Source: Deltaproteobacteria bacterium
GTDB lineage: Bacteria > Desulfobacterota > Desulfarculia > Adiutricales > Adiutricaceae
Length of the DNA stretch: 5,406 bases
Assembly (NCBI GenBank): GCA_031279155.1
Contig: JAITJB010000200.1
Coordinates: 1 to 5,406 of the forward strand
Reading direction: 5' to 3'
Shown: one piece after another, positions 1-5,406 of the stretch
Numbering within the stretch: the stretch's first letter is position 1
Layout of the letters: the number at the start of each line of letters is the position of its first letter
Notes under the pieces: generated by a model
What the model was told of the DNA's origin: nothing
Database searches by the model: none
The model's input: only the letters and a program-made list of their open reading frames with translations
Made by a program: the position numbers and the translations under genes

Positions 1-50
1 AGATTTTAAAAATTTCCGAAAAAAAGCTTAAGGGCATTTTTAAAATACCC

Positions 51-232
51 CGGCGCCCAGTACCAATAACTGAGGCCTAAAAGGCGCCGCTAGATGAACT
101 GAGCCCGCAGGGAGGCGGACTATCTGTTCTCTAAGCATGGTCCTTTTTGGCCTAAGCCTAACTTCTGAGAATTTATCAAATTAGCCCAAACAGGCCGCGC
201 TTTCCTGTCAAAAGGAGGCGTGGTCTTTTTTT
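51..232 (+). ncRNA. Candidate structured small RNA of unknown family, ending in an intrinsic terminator
   Basis: I do not recognise this as a known RNA family. Positions 73-84 pair with 142-153 in an 11-bp helix with one T-T mismatch. The helix continues inward through 86-90 with 135-141 and 91-99 with 126-133, with single-base bulges at 85, 95 and 134 and a two-base bulge at 137-138. It ends in a 105-108/115-118 stem with a six-base loop. A small AT hairpin (170-174 with 178-182) and a strong terminator (193-232) follow. No + strand gene follows the terminator before the - strand genes begin, so it is not an obvious riboswitch. The 5' end is a guess: TAAAAT at 41-46 could be a -10 element, but I see no good -35. 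It could instead be the 3' UTR of a gene left of the window. SRP RNA, tmRNA and RNase P signatures are absent; 6S RNA is not excluded. Confidence 0.4.
193..232 (+). terminator. Strong intrinsic terminator, + strand
   Basis: The arm 193-206 pairs with 213-225 in about 13 bp with one bulged T, around a six-base loop (207-212). It is followed directly by seven T (226-232). Three pairs are G-T (G-U in RNA) when read on the + strand and would be A-C mismatches on the - strand. Together with the T-run this fixes the direction as +. A + strand transcript therefore ends here. Confidence 0.8.
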
Positions 233-518
233 GCTAAAGACCTATCTTGTTTGGCTTAAAAAATATCTGCCATGGTCAGGATAAACGATTGCTAATGGAG
301 AAAAGCTTTGTATTTCCGGTAATGAGATATGCGAAGGCGCCCGCGCAAGCTTTCGGGATTTTCAGGCCCGGTCTGTGCAGAACGCCCCCAATGTCTTCAA
401 GATTTCCTCGCTGACAACCAAATCCAAAACTCCACTCAAGAGCGCTAGCGGCTTAGACATGTTAGTCTATATAGGTTCGCTAAAGTGGGCTAAATGACTG
501 GTAAATTCTAAGTTACGA
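233..518. other. Intergenic region with no supported gene
   Basis: No convincing gene is visible. The longest ATG-started frames are 39 codons (+, 295-414) and 32 codons (-, ATG at 458-460). Neither has a good ribosome binding site or a recognisable product. Two weak hairpins occur: 332-338 with 349-355 (one G-T pair), and 454-458 with 465-469. No T-rich terminator is evident just beyond the stop of the - strand lipoprotein gene at 519. Confidence 0.6.
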
Positions 519-1367
519 TCAGATTTCCAGATCTAATATATCGCGGGCCATAAATCCGACCGGTACGTTGGTATCAAAAAGCTTATCTGAAAGGCTGGGC
601 TCCAAGATAACCTGCTCGTAGCGAACATCAAAACGGCGCTCGCCATCTAAAGCTACATTTATAGTTAAGGGAAAATCCCGGCTACTTCCTTTTATAGGTA
701 GGCTCTCAAAATGGCTGTAAAAAACCTTGAAGTTGTCGTCAGATGGCCTCCCAAGCTCTTGGCTGGTTATCACCGGTCCAGCTGGACGGTTATCTATAGA
801 GACCAGCCAAACTAAACCCTGATCATGCTGCTCGACAATCTCTAGAGCCGATATCTGGCCCTTTTTAAGTCGGCTAACAGCCGCCGCAGATGGGTTGGGG
901 AGGAGAGAATTGGTTAATACCGATGTTAAATCATCGGTCTGTATGTTAACAGGCAGAACTCGCCGGAGGTTATCACTGGTCGCCTGGCCGACCATGGCCA
1001 CCTGCGAGCGATAATCAAGGGCCGAAAAAACCGTCCCATCGGAGATGACTTTCATAGCCGGACGGCCCAAGGGGTCAAAAACCGTAAAAACAAGCCCGCC
1101 CGAGCGCCTTAGGAGGCACTCAAATCGAAAAAAATGCTTTGAGTTTCCGTTGATATAATTGACCGAACCCCTGGCGGCAAAAGTCTTTAGGTTGCTTTTT
1201 TCCTCAAAAAGAAGACGGGCCAGTTCCATCGCTGGTCCGTCAGATGAGGGCGTTAGTTTGGGGGCTTTCTGGCTTAAGGCGCAACTAGTTAGCGCTAGGC
1301 CCATGACCAAGAAAGAAGCAATAAAGACTATATTTAAGGCGCTAGTTAATGCCCTGGAGCTTCTCAT
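519..1367 (-). CDS. LolB-like / DUF4292-type outer-membrane lipoprotein
   Basis: The protein has 282 residues. A signal peptide with a hydrophobic core at about 10-27 ends in the lipobox LTSC, so Cys29 would be lipid-modified. Residue +2 is Ala rather than Asp, which by the enterobacterial Lol rule favours outer-membrane sorting. The mature part is predicted to be beta-rich and resembles the LolA/LolB-type fold of DUF4292-like proteins: an amphipathic stretch at about 64-98 leads into FDPLGRPAMKVISDG (97-111) and an LDYRSQ segment near 117-122. Proteins of this type are thought to bind lipid or lipoprotein acyl chains at the outer membrane; that role is inferred here. The ATG overlaps the end of the upstream TPR gene by 26 bases. 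A GGAG about nine bases before the ATG lies within that gene, suggesting translational coupling. The frame is intact. A true LolB function is uncertain because the family is very divergent. Confidence 0.65.
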   Translation of the reverse strand: MRSSRALTSALNIVFIASFLVMGLALTSCALSQKAPKLTPSSDGPAMELARLLFEEKSNLKTFAARGSVNYINGNSKHFFRFECLLRRSGGLVFTVFDPLGRPAMKVISDGTVFSALDYRSQVAMVGQATSDNLRRVLPVNIQTDDLTSVLTNSLLPNPSAAAVSRLKKGQISALEIVEQHDQGLVWLVSIDNRPAGPVITSQELGRPSDDNFKVFYSHFESLPIKGSSRDFPLTINVALDGERRFDVRYEQVILEPSLSDKLFDTNVPVGFMARDILDLEI

Positions 1368-3036
1368 TTATGACTCCGGGCGACTCGTGCCCTTTCTCCA
1401 TCGCCTGACTGTAAGCTCGCTTGGCTTCAGCTTTGCGTCCTAATTTACTTAAGGCGTCGCCTAAGTGCTCCAAGATGACCGGGTCGCCATCGGAGAGCTT
1501 TACGGCTTTCTCTAAAAGAGGTAGGGTCTTTTCCAGATCGCCCATGGCATAATATATCCAAGCCAAGGTGTCGATGATATAGCCATTATCGGGTTTGAGG
1601 GCGTCGGCTTTCAGGGCCATGGCCAGGGCCTCATTGAGGTTTTCCCGCCTCTCGGCCCAGGTGTAAGCTAGATAATTTAGGGCTTCGGCGTGGTTGGGGT
1701 CTAGTTCCACGGCTTTTCGCATTGATTTGATGCAGGCTTGTTTATCGCCGAGTTTATCTTCGACAAAACCCAACCTAAACCTCAATTCAGCGGCGTTGGG
1801 AAAGGTCTTCACAGAATCTACGTAGATTTTTTTAGCTTCCTTAAAACGCTCCTCTTCCTCAAACATGGTCGCTTGGGCCAGAACTAATTGGACCGACCAG
1901 GCGGCTTTGGGCCGGGCTTCGGCTAAAGCCTCCATAGCCTCTTGGCGATGACCTTGCTCAATTAAAATGGAGCATAAATAGAGCACGGCGTCCACGTAGT
2001 GCTGGCTCTTAGGGTCGATTTGACGGAGGAGACTTTTGGCTTGCTCGCTATCGCCGAGCTCCTGGACGACTGAAGCCAGAAGATAAATCAATTGATCGTT
2101 ACCCGGGAACTGACTGATGAGCTGGCGAAACTCTTTCTCAGCCTCCTCAAACATCGACTCTTCCATATAAGCTAGGCCAACCATGATACCCGCGTGAACC
2201 GATTCGGAGGCCATTTGGCTTACGGCCTTAAGTAAAGCCACCGCTTCCGTCCGGCGGCCCATCTTCAATAAGATCCTCGATAACCTGGCCTTAGGCACAG
2301 TGGCCTCAGGCCTGATGGCTATCAGTTGGCGGTAAGTCTTCTCGGCTTCTTTCATCCGGCCAGCTTGTTCGTAAACAAAGGCCAGTTCCGTTAAGGCCGA
2401 GGCGAAGTCCGGGTTTTTCTTTAAAGACAATAAATAATGGTTGATGGCCTGATCGAGATCGCCGCGCTTCTCAGCTAACAGGCCTAAGTAATAGTCAGGC
2501 AGATAAGAGTTGGGGGCTGACGCGCCCAACTCTAAGAAGGTCCGGTAAGCCTCACTCATCCGACCGCTTTCAGCGTAGAGAGCCCCGAGGTAGGACAGGG
2601 CTTCCTCGTTGTGAGGCGAGTGCTTTAAGACCTCAAGGTAGTGTTTTTCAGCCTCTTGCCACTGGCCAGTGCCGGCGGCTAACCAGGCGGCGAACAGTCT
2701 GGTATCGACATCTTCGGGGTTGATTTCCAGGGCCCGGTCGATAAATTTTGAGGCTTCCGCTACCCGGCCCGAACGGGTCAAGAGCTTAGCCGCCTCTAAG
2801 TTTAGATAAAACGATGGGCCAGCGGTGGACACGGCTTTTTCGATGGACTTAATGGCCAACTCGTCTTTGGACTGCAGTTCTTCGTATTGGGATTTTAAGA
2901 AATAGTAATAGCTGTCCGCGACAGCGTTGCCGGCCGATCCGGAAAACCTACCGGAGCAACCTACCAGCGCGAAAGCGGTAAAGACCACTGTCAGGACGGC
3001 CAAAGGTCTGGCCCATGAACGAGCCGTGAGGATCAT
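1342..3036 (-). CDS. Tetratricopeptide-repeat lipoprotein, about 15 TPRs
   Basis: The protein has 564 residues. A signal peptide ends in the lipobox LVGC (24-27), making Cys27 the likely lipidated residue with Ser at +2, consistent with outer-membrane retention. From about residue 42 to the end it is built almost wholly of 34-residue TPR units with the usual G/A/Y/P positions, for example LGALYAESGRMSEAYRTF and LAYTWAERRENLNEALAMA. I count roughly 15 units in register. The C-terminal block, with DNGYIIDTLAWIYYAMGD followed by PVILEHLGDALSKLGR, is typical of TPR proteins common in deltaproteobacteria. TPR arrays are protein-binding scaffolds; the partner is not visible here, but the overlapping LolB-like lipoprotein gene is the obvious candidate. 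The ATG is preceded by a G-rich GGGGAAG with a five-base spacer. A near-perfect 20-bp palindrome lies 20 bases upstream of the start. No confident promoter is seen between the upstream terminator and the start. Confidence 0.9.
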   Translation of the reverse strand: MILTARSWARPLAVLTVVFTAFALVGCSGRFSGSAGNAVADSYYYFLKSQYEELQSKDELAIKSIEKAVSTAGPSFYLNLEAAKLLTRSGRVAEASKFIDRALEINPEDVDTRLFAAWLAAGTGQWQEAEKHYLEVLKHSPHNEEALSYLGALYAESGRMSEAYRTFLELGASAPNSYLPDYYLGLLAEKRGDLDQAINHYLLSLKKNPDFASALTELAFVYEQAGRMKEAEKTYRQLIAIRPEATVPKARLSRILLKMGRRTEAVALLKAVSQMASESVHAGIMVGLAYMEESMFEEAEKEFRQLISQFPGNDQLIYLLASVVQELGDSEQAKSLLRQIDPKSQHYVDAVLYLCSILIEQGHRQEAMEALAEARPKAAWSVQLVLAQATMFEEEERFKEAKKIYVDSVKTFPNAAELRFRLGFVEDKLGDKQACIKSMRKAVELDPNHAEALNYLAYTWAERRENLNEALAMALKADALKPDNGYIIDTLAWIYYAMGDLEKTLPLLEKAVKLSDGDPVILEHLGDALSKLGRKAEAKRAYSQAMEKGHESPGVINEKLQGIN

Positions 3037-3055
3037 CTAATCTTCCCCAAGCATA

Positions 3056-3075
3056 CCCCTGTCAATTGACGGGGG
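3056..3075. repeat. 20-bp near-perfect palindrome upstream of the TPR gene
   Basis: The centre GTCAATTGAC (3061-3070) is a perfect 10-bp palindrome. It is flanked by CCCC on the left and GGGG on the right, with one non-complementary pair (T3060/G3071), giving a 20-bp dyad. It begins 20 bases upstream of the TPR start codon. On the - strand it contains a perfect TTGACA hexamer, but no -10 lies at the right spacing before the start codon. A dimeric regulator's operator or an mRNA 5' hairpin are both possible. Confidence 0.45.
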
Positions 3076-3089
3076 AGAAATTGGGCACT

Positions 3090-3109
3090 AAAAAACGGTT
3101 TATACCGCC
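3090..3109 (-). terminator. Short intrinsic terminator after rpoH
   Basis: Read on the - strand, a CGGT/ACCG stem (3104-3107 with 3096-3099), extendable by G-U pairs, encloses an ATAA loop. Six T (3095-3090) follow. It lies about 47 bases beyond the rpoH stop and before the TPR gene, so it would separate the two transcription units. The stem is short, so termination may be partial. The same bases contain TATAAA, which could serve as a -10, but no good -35 accompanies it. Confidence 0.5.
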
Positions 3110-3155
3110 CTCGCGCCCGCATTGGCCAAAAGCTTTCAAGTAGCCTAAATATCTC

Positions 3156-4148
3156 TTAACTATCGAGATTAAGCTCCGGCAGCTCCTTAAGTAGATAATC
3201 GGCTAGAGTTTTTTTAAGTCTTTCTTCTAATTGCCGGACCCTCTCGCGGCTGACCCCAAATTCCTCGCCTAATTCCTGGAGGGTCACCGGATCTTCGGTT
3301 AAAAGCCGCTTATCTAAGATGGTCAACTCGCGCTCGGTTAAGGTCTCGCGGAAGCGCTCAAGCTTATCGGAAACCATGCCCCGGATCTGGGCGTCGGCCA
3401 AAAAGCTGTCTACGCCCTCTTCCGGCGAAGGCAGTAAGCTGACCTGAGTCTGGCCAGAGTCAGGACCAACTGGCGCGTCCAAGGAGATCTCCCGGCCAGT
3501 AGACAACCGCATGTCCATCTCCTTAACCTCGCCCTCAGTGACTCCCAAGCGCTCGGCCACCAAGCCCAAGGCCGGCTCATGGCCTTCCCTTATGAGCTTT
3601 TCCTGCTCTTTTTTGAGGTTAAAGAAGAGTTTTCTCTGAGCTTGCGTTGTGCCGACCTTGACCAGGCGCCAGTTATCCATGATGTATTTAAGGATATAGG
3701 CCTTGATCCAATAGGCGGCGTAATAGCTAAACTTAACGCCCTTGGAGGGATCAAATTTCTTTAAGGCCTGCATTAAGCCGACATTACCCTCTTGGATGAG
3801 ATCCTGAATGTTGTTGAGCCAGTGGCTATGAAATTCCAAAGCTATTTTAACCACCAACCTTAAGTTGGCGGTGATAAGCTTGCGGCCAGCCTCAGGATCG
3901 CCGGTGCGCTTGTAATTTTTGAGGAGCTCTTCCTCTTCCTTGCGGTCTAATAGTTTAAACCGCCTGACCTCCGATAGGTAGATCTTAAAGGAATCGGTGG
4001 TGGAGGGTGGTTGGGATTTAGGCCTTGGTACCGGAGGAAGGGCTAGCGGTCGATCTGTCGGCACAGGGGCCGCAGGCCTAACGACCGGGGTCAGGCTCGG
4101 TTCAAATAAATCGTCGTCCTGGGCCGTTGCCAGCAATTGGGTATCCAT
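3156..4148 (-). CDS. rpoH: RNA polymerase heat-shock sigma factor (RpoH, sigma-32 type)
   Basis: The product directs RNA polymerase to heat-shock promoters. From the chosen ATG it has 330 residues, against about 284 in E. coli; the excess is an N-terminal acidic and Pro-rich segment (about 11-50). Region 1.2 covers about 52-84. Region 2 follows, with the core-binding DLIQEGNVGLM (116-125) and the promoter-melting and -10 part GVKFSYYAAYWIKAYI (137-152). QRKLFFNLKK (171-180) is the RpoH box that distinguishes sigma-32 from other sigma-70 proteins. Region 4 carries the -35 helix-turn-helix (about 288-315, with SRERVRQLEERL). I chose ATG 4148 because the acidic start MDTQLLATAQDDD looks coding, while the preceding stretch carries hairpins. 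Its Shine-Dalgarno (AAGG, ten bases away) is weak. ATG 4220, with GGGGAG six bases before it, would give 354 residues; a TTG at 4316 lacks a binding site. No residue expected in the conserved core appears missing. Confidence 0.92.
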   Translation of the reverse strand: MDTQLLATAQDDDLFEPSLTPVVRPAAPVPTDRPLALPPVPRPKSQPPSTTDSFKIYLSEVRRFKLLDRKEEEELLKNYKRTGDPEAGRKLITANLRLVVKIALEFHSHWLNNIQDLIQEGNVGLMQALKKFDPSKGVKFSYYAAYWIKAYILKYIMDNWRLVKVGTTQAQRKLFFNLKKEQEKLIREGHEPALGLVAERLGVTEGEVKEMDMRLSTGREISLDAPVGPDSGQTQVSLLPSPEEGVDSFLADAQIRGMVSDKLERFRETLTERELTILDKRLLTEDPVTLQELGEEFGVSRERVRQLEERLKKTLADYLLKELPELNLDS

Positions 4149-4212
4149 TGGAACAAAACCTTGACCCAAACAGTTGGGTGGACAATTGGAAAAGGCCAGC
4201 TTTCGACTGGCC
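4137..4212 (-). promoter_or_regulatory. Hairpin-rich rpoH leader around the start codon
   Basis: Read on the - strand, GGCCAG (4212-4207) pairs perfectly with CTGGCC (4199-4194) around a seven-base loop and is followed by TTTT, like a weak attenuator. Next, ACCCAA (4179-4174) can pair with TTGGGT (4169-4164) across a four-base loop. The same TTGGGT can instead pair with a second ACCCAA (4142-4137) inside the gene, which would enclose the AAGG and the ATG at 4148-4146. The two pairings exclude each other, the layout expected of a translational switch. E. coli rpoH mRNA is a known thermosensor, but this structure is not homologous by sequence, and six-base helices can arise by chance. Confidence 0.3.
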
Positions 4213-4415
4213 GGACACATGACCCGCTCCCCGGACGGCTGCAGATGGCGAGGGCTTTTAAAGCCGACCGGTTGACGGTGATTTTCTAAGATTGCCTGCC
4301 TCCCTAAAAAAACCAAATCGCGGCTAAGAATAAAGAACTTTTGGTAAACATTGGCTAAAAAGACAAGGACCTTGGCCGACCTGAGCCGCTGATCCCGGTA
4401 ATCTTTAGCTCTTTG

Positions 4416-4444
4416 ATTTTACCTCTTTAAACCTACAAAGTCCA
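4416..4444 (-). promoter_or_regulatory. Putative sigma-70 promoter for rpoH
   Basis: On the - strand, TGGACT (4444-4439, four of six matches to TTGACA) is followed after 17 bases by TAAAAT (4421-4416, five of six matches to TATAAT). Transcription would start near 4409. This leaves a leader of about 260 bases before the chosen rpoH ATG, or about 190 before the alternative ATG at 4220. Confidence 0.4.
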
Positions 4445-4612
4445 CAGTTTCCAAAATAAAGCCGGCCAAATCGTCTCTGACCGCTTATTACTCTCGGGCC
4501 AAAATATAAGCGACCCAAGATCACCTATTTCCCAGATTAACAAAATCGTCAAAGACAGGTCAAGGGCCGAACTCGGGAAATTTTTAATTTTAATGGCTAT
4601 TTATTTTTTATT
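4445..4612. other. Intergenic, becoming strongly AT-rich to the right
   Basis: No gene is supported on either strand. From about 4579 the DNA is almost pure A and T in runs and continues so to about 4632. This suits a bent or easily melted upstream element for the + strand promoter at 4613. TGGCTAT occurs twice in the same orientation (4594-4600 and 4633-4639), 39 bases apart. It could be a regulator half-site pair or chance. Confidence 0.5.
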
Positions 4613-4642
4613 TTGATATTTTATTCTATTTTTGGCTATAAG
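4613..4642 (+). promoter_or_regulatory. Putative upstream sigma-70 promoter directed at flagellin
   Basis: TTGATA (4613-4618, five of six) is followed after 18 bases by TATAAG (4637-4642, five of six), with an AT-rich stretch just upstream that could act as an UP element. The start would be near 4649, about 215 bases before the flagellin ATG. In DNA this AT-rich, promoter-like matches are easily found by chance. The segment 4643-4771 beyond it holds only a small AAAAC/GTTTT hairpin near 4696-4708. Confidence 0.35.
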
Positions 4643-4771
4643 CTTCAATAGTTCCAGATCCGGCCTTAGAGACCACAAACTAAAATTGCCCCATAAAACG
4701 ACGTTTTGAGGCCTTACTTTAGGTTTAGCTCGAGTAACTGTAAAAAAAAATGAAAAATCGCTCAAAAAAAT

Positions 4772-4798
4772 TTAAGTCCTGCTTTCAAATGCCGATAA
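4772..4798 (+). promoter_or_regulatory. Sigma-28 (FliA) promoter of the flagellin gene
   Basis: GCCGATAA (4791-4798) matches the sigma-28 -10 consensus exactly. Eleven bases upstream, TTAAGTCC (4772-4779) matches five of eight positions of TAAAGTTT, and the 11-base spacing is the canonical one. Transcription would begin around 4805 and leave a leader of about 58 bases before the flagellin ATG. This implies that flagellin is a late flagellar gene under FliA and anti-sigma FlgM control, as in most polarly flagellated proteobacteria. Confidence 0.85.
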
Positions 4799-4807
4799 GA
4801 TTCTTGA

Positions 4808-4828
4808 GGAAAGTTAAAAATGCTTTCC
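4808..4828 (+). repeat. Inverted repeat at the 5' end of the flagellin leader
   Basis: GGAAAG (4808-4813) and CTTTCC (4823-4828) are perfect complements around a nine-base AT-rich loop. They would form a hairpin only a few bases from the predicted sigma-28 transcription start. Such 5' hairpins can stabilise abundant mRNAs; it is not a terminator, as no T-run follows. Confidence 0.4.
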
Positions 4829-4863
4829 GGAGCGGCTTAAACCAAAAACCAACTAGGTGCATT

Positions 4864-5406
4864 ATGGGTCTCGTCATCAATCACAACATGCCAGCCATCT
4901 TCGCTTCCTACCAGTTAGACGGACACTACTCTCGTCTGGCTGTTAACACCGAGCGCTTATCGTCAGGTCTTAGGATCAATACGGCCGAAGACGATCCGGC
5001 CGGCTTTGGTATCCGCGAGCTCATGCGCTCAGAGATTACCAATATGGAGCAAGGCCTCCGCAACGCCGCCGACGGCCTAAGCTTGTTGCAGACCGCCGAA
5101 GGGGCTCTGGCCGTCATAGACGAAAAACTCATAAGGATGAGGGAATTGGCCGAACAGGCGGCCACCGGCACCTACACGACCTTACAGAGGGATATCATTA
5201 ATTCTGAGTACCAGGCCATGGCCGCCGAAATTGACCGCATCGCCAACGCCACCAACTTTAACGGCGTTAAGCTTTTAGACGGTAGCTTAAGCGCCATGCA
5301 CCACGGCCAAGGACTTAAAATACATTTCGGGGCTGGCGACAGCCAAGCCGAAGATTACTACTTTGTCAAAATTGACGACGTCAGAGCCACCACCTCCACC
5401 GGTCTT
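4864..5406 (+). CDS. fliC: Flagellin, N-terminal part (gene cut by window end)
   Basis: The frame is open from ATG 4864 to the last base, giving 181 residues; the C-terminus lies outside. Flagellin is exported through the flagellar type III apparatus and polymerises into the filament. The D0/D1 helices are clear: INHNM at 5-9, ERLSSGLRI at 30-38, then EDDPAGFGIRELMR (42-55), AEGALAVIDEKLIRMRELAE (78-97), AATGTY (99-104) and NATNFNGVKLLDG (128-140). The latter part corresponds to the D1 region that TLR5 recognises in enteric flagellins. From about 141 the variable region begins. No signal peptide is present, as expected. AGGTG (4855-4859) is the ribosome binding site, only four bases from the ATG. 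A sigma-28 promoter lies 66 bases upstream. Unusual details are Pro10 instead of the common Met or Ala, and DDPAGFGI where DDAAGLAI is usual. It lies divergently from rpoH. Confidence 0.95.
   Translation, partial: MGLVINHNMPAIFASYQLDGHYSRLAVNTERLSSGLRINTAEDDPAGFGIRELMRSEITNMEQGLRNAADGLSLLQTAEGALAVIDEKLIRMRELAEQAATGTYTTLQRDIINSEYQAMAAEIDRIANATNFNGVKLLDGSLSAMHHGQGLKIHFGAGDSQAEDYYFVKIDDVRATTSTGL

Noticed and set aside
3..77. Open + strand frame from the left edge, ending in TAA at 75-77
   Set aside because: It could be the C-terminus of an upstream gene, but 24 Lys/Ile-rich codons without any recognisable motif are not enough to call.
50..155. 4.5S SRP RNA, tmRNA, RNase P RNA or known riboswitch
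   Set aside because: The conserved sequence blocks I know for these (for example the SRP GGTCAGGTCCGGAAGGAAGC block) are missing, and no gene follows for a riboswitch to control.
295..414. 39-codon + strand ORF starting at ATG 295
   Set aside because: It has no Shine-Dalgarno at useful spacing, no recognisable product, and lies just after a terminator.
365..460. 32-codon - strand ORF (MSKPLALLSGVLDLVVSEEI and on), followed in frame by a further open stretch
   Set aside because: The composition looks protein-like, but there is no ribosome binding site and no family I recognise; a decayed gene cannot be shown from this sequence alone.
1159..1443. 94-codon + strand ORF
   Set aside because: It is antisense to the two lipoprotein genes and is a shadow of their coding frames, with no binding site or family resemblance.
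3098..3142. Promoter for the TPR gene from CTTGAA (heat-shock-like -35) or TATAAA (-10) on the - strand
   Set aside because: The partner elements at proper spacing are missing for both; TATAAA lies within the terminator hairpin.
3579..3764. 61-codon + strand ORF
   Set aside because: It is antisense to the conserved core of rpoH and explained by that gene's codon use.
4631..4650. Sigma-54 promoter before flagellin (GG-N10-GC)
   Set aside because: TGGC is present, but the -12 TTGC element is not at the required distance.
4926..5171. 81-codon - strand ORF
   Set aside because: It is antisense to the conserved D0/D1 part of flagellin; a shadow frame.

Overview
The window looks like chromosomal DNA from a motile, Gram-negative bacterium of the deltaproteobacterial type (Desulfobacterota, perhaps near Desulfovibrionales or relatives). 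The evidence is a flagellin N-terminus resembling desulfovibrio-type flagellins (start MGLVINHNM, then an IRELMR segment and a RELAEQAATGTY segment), an RpoH-type sigma factor with a long Pro-rich N-terminal extension, and two adjacent outer-membrane-type lipoprotein genes. The lineage is inferred from these protein features, not from a marker gene. I see no mobile element, CRISPR array, tRNA or rRNA.

Layout, left to right. Positions 1-518 hold no convincing protein gene. On the + strand they contain a long imperfect hairpin (73-153) followed by a strong intrinsic terminator (193-232), so the best reading is a small structured RNA or the 3' end of a + transcript entering from the left. Then, on the - strand and read right to left, come an rpoH-like heat-shock sigma factor (3156-4148), a short intrinsic terminator (about 3090-3109), a 564-residue TPR lipoprotein (1342-3036), and an overlapping LolB-like lipoprotein (519-1367). 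The last two share 26 bases and form a translationally coupled pair.

From 4149 to 4863 lies a long, partly very AT-rich intergenic region. It carries divergent signals: a putative sigma-70 promoter and a hairpin-rich leader for rpoH on the - strand, and on the + strand a sigma-70-like promoter (4613-4642) plus a well-matched sigma-28 (FliA) promoter (4772-4798). The latter sits in front of a flagellin gene that starts at 4864 and runs off the right end.

The TPR and LolB-like proteins are probably both lipid-anchored in the outer membrane and may work together in envelope assembly. RpoH would direct heat-shock transcription. Flagellin is placed under the late flagellar sigma factor. The least explained parts are the possible small RNA at the left end and the structured rpoH leader.
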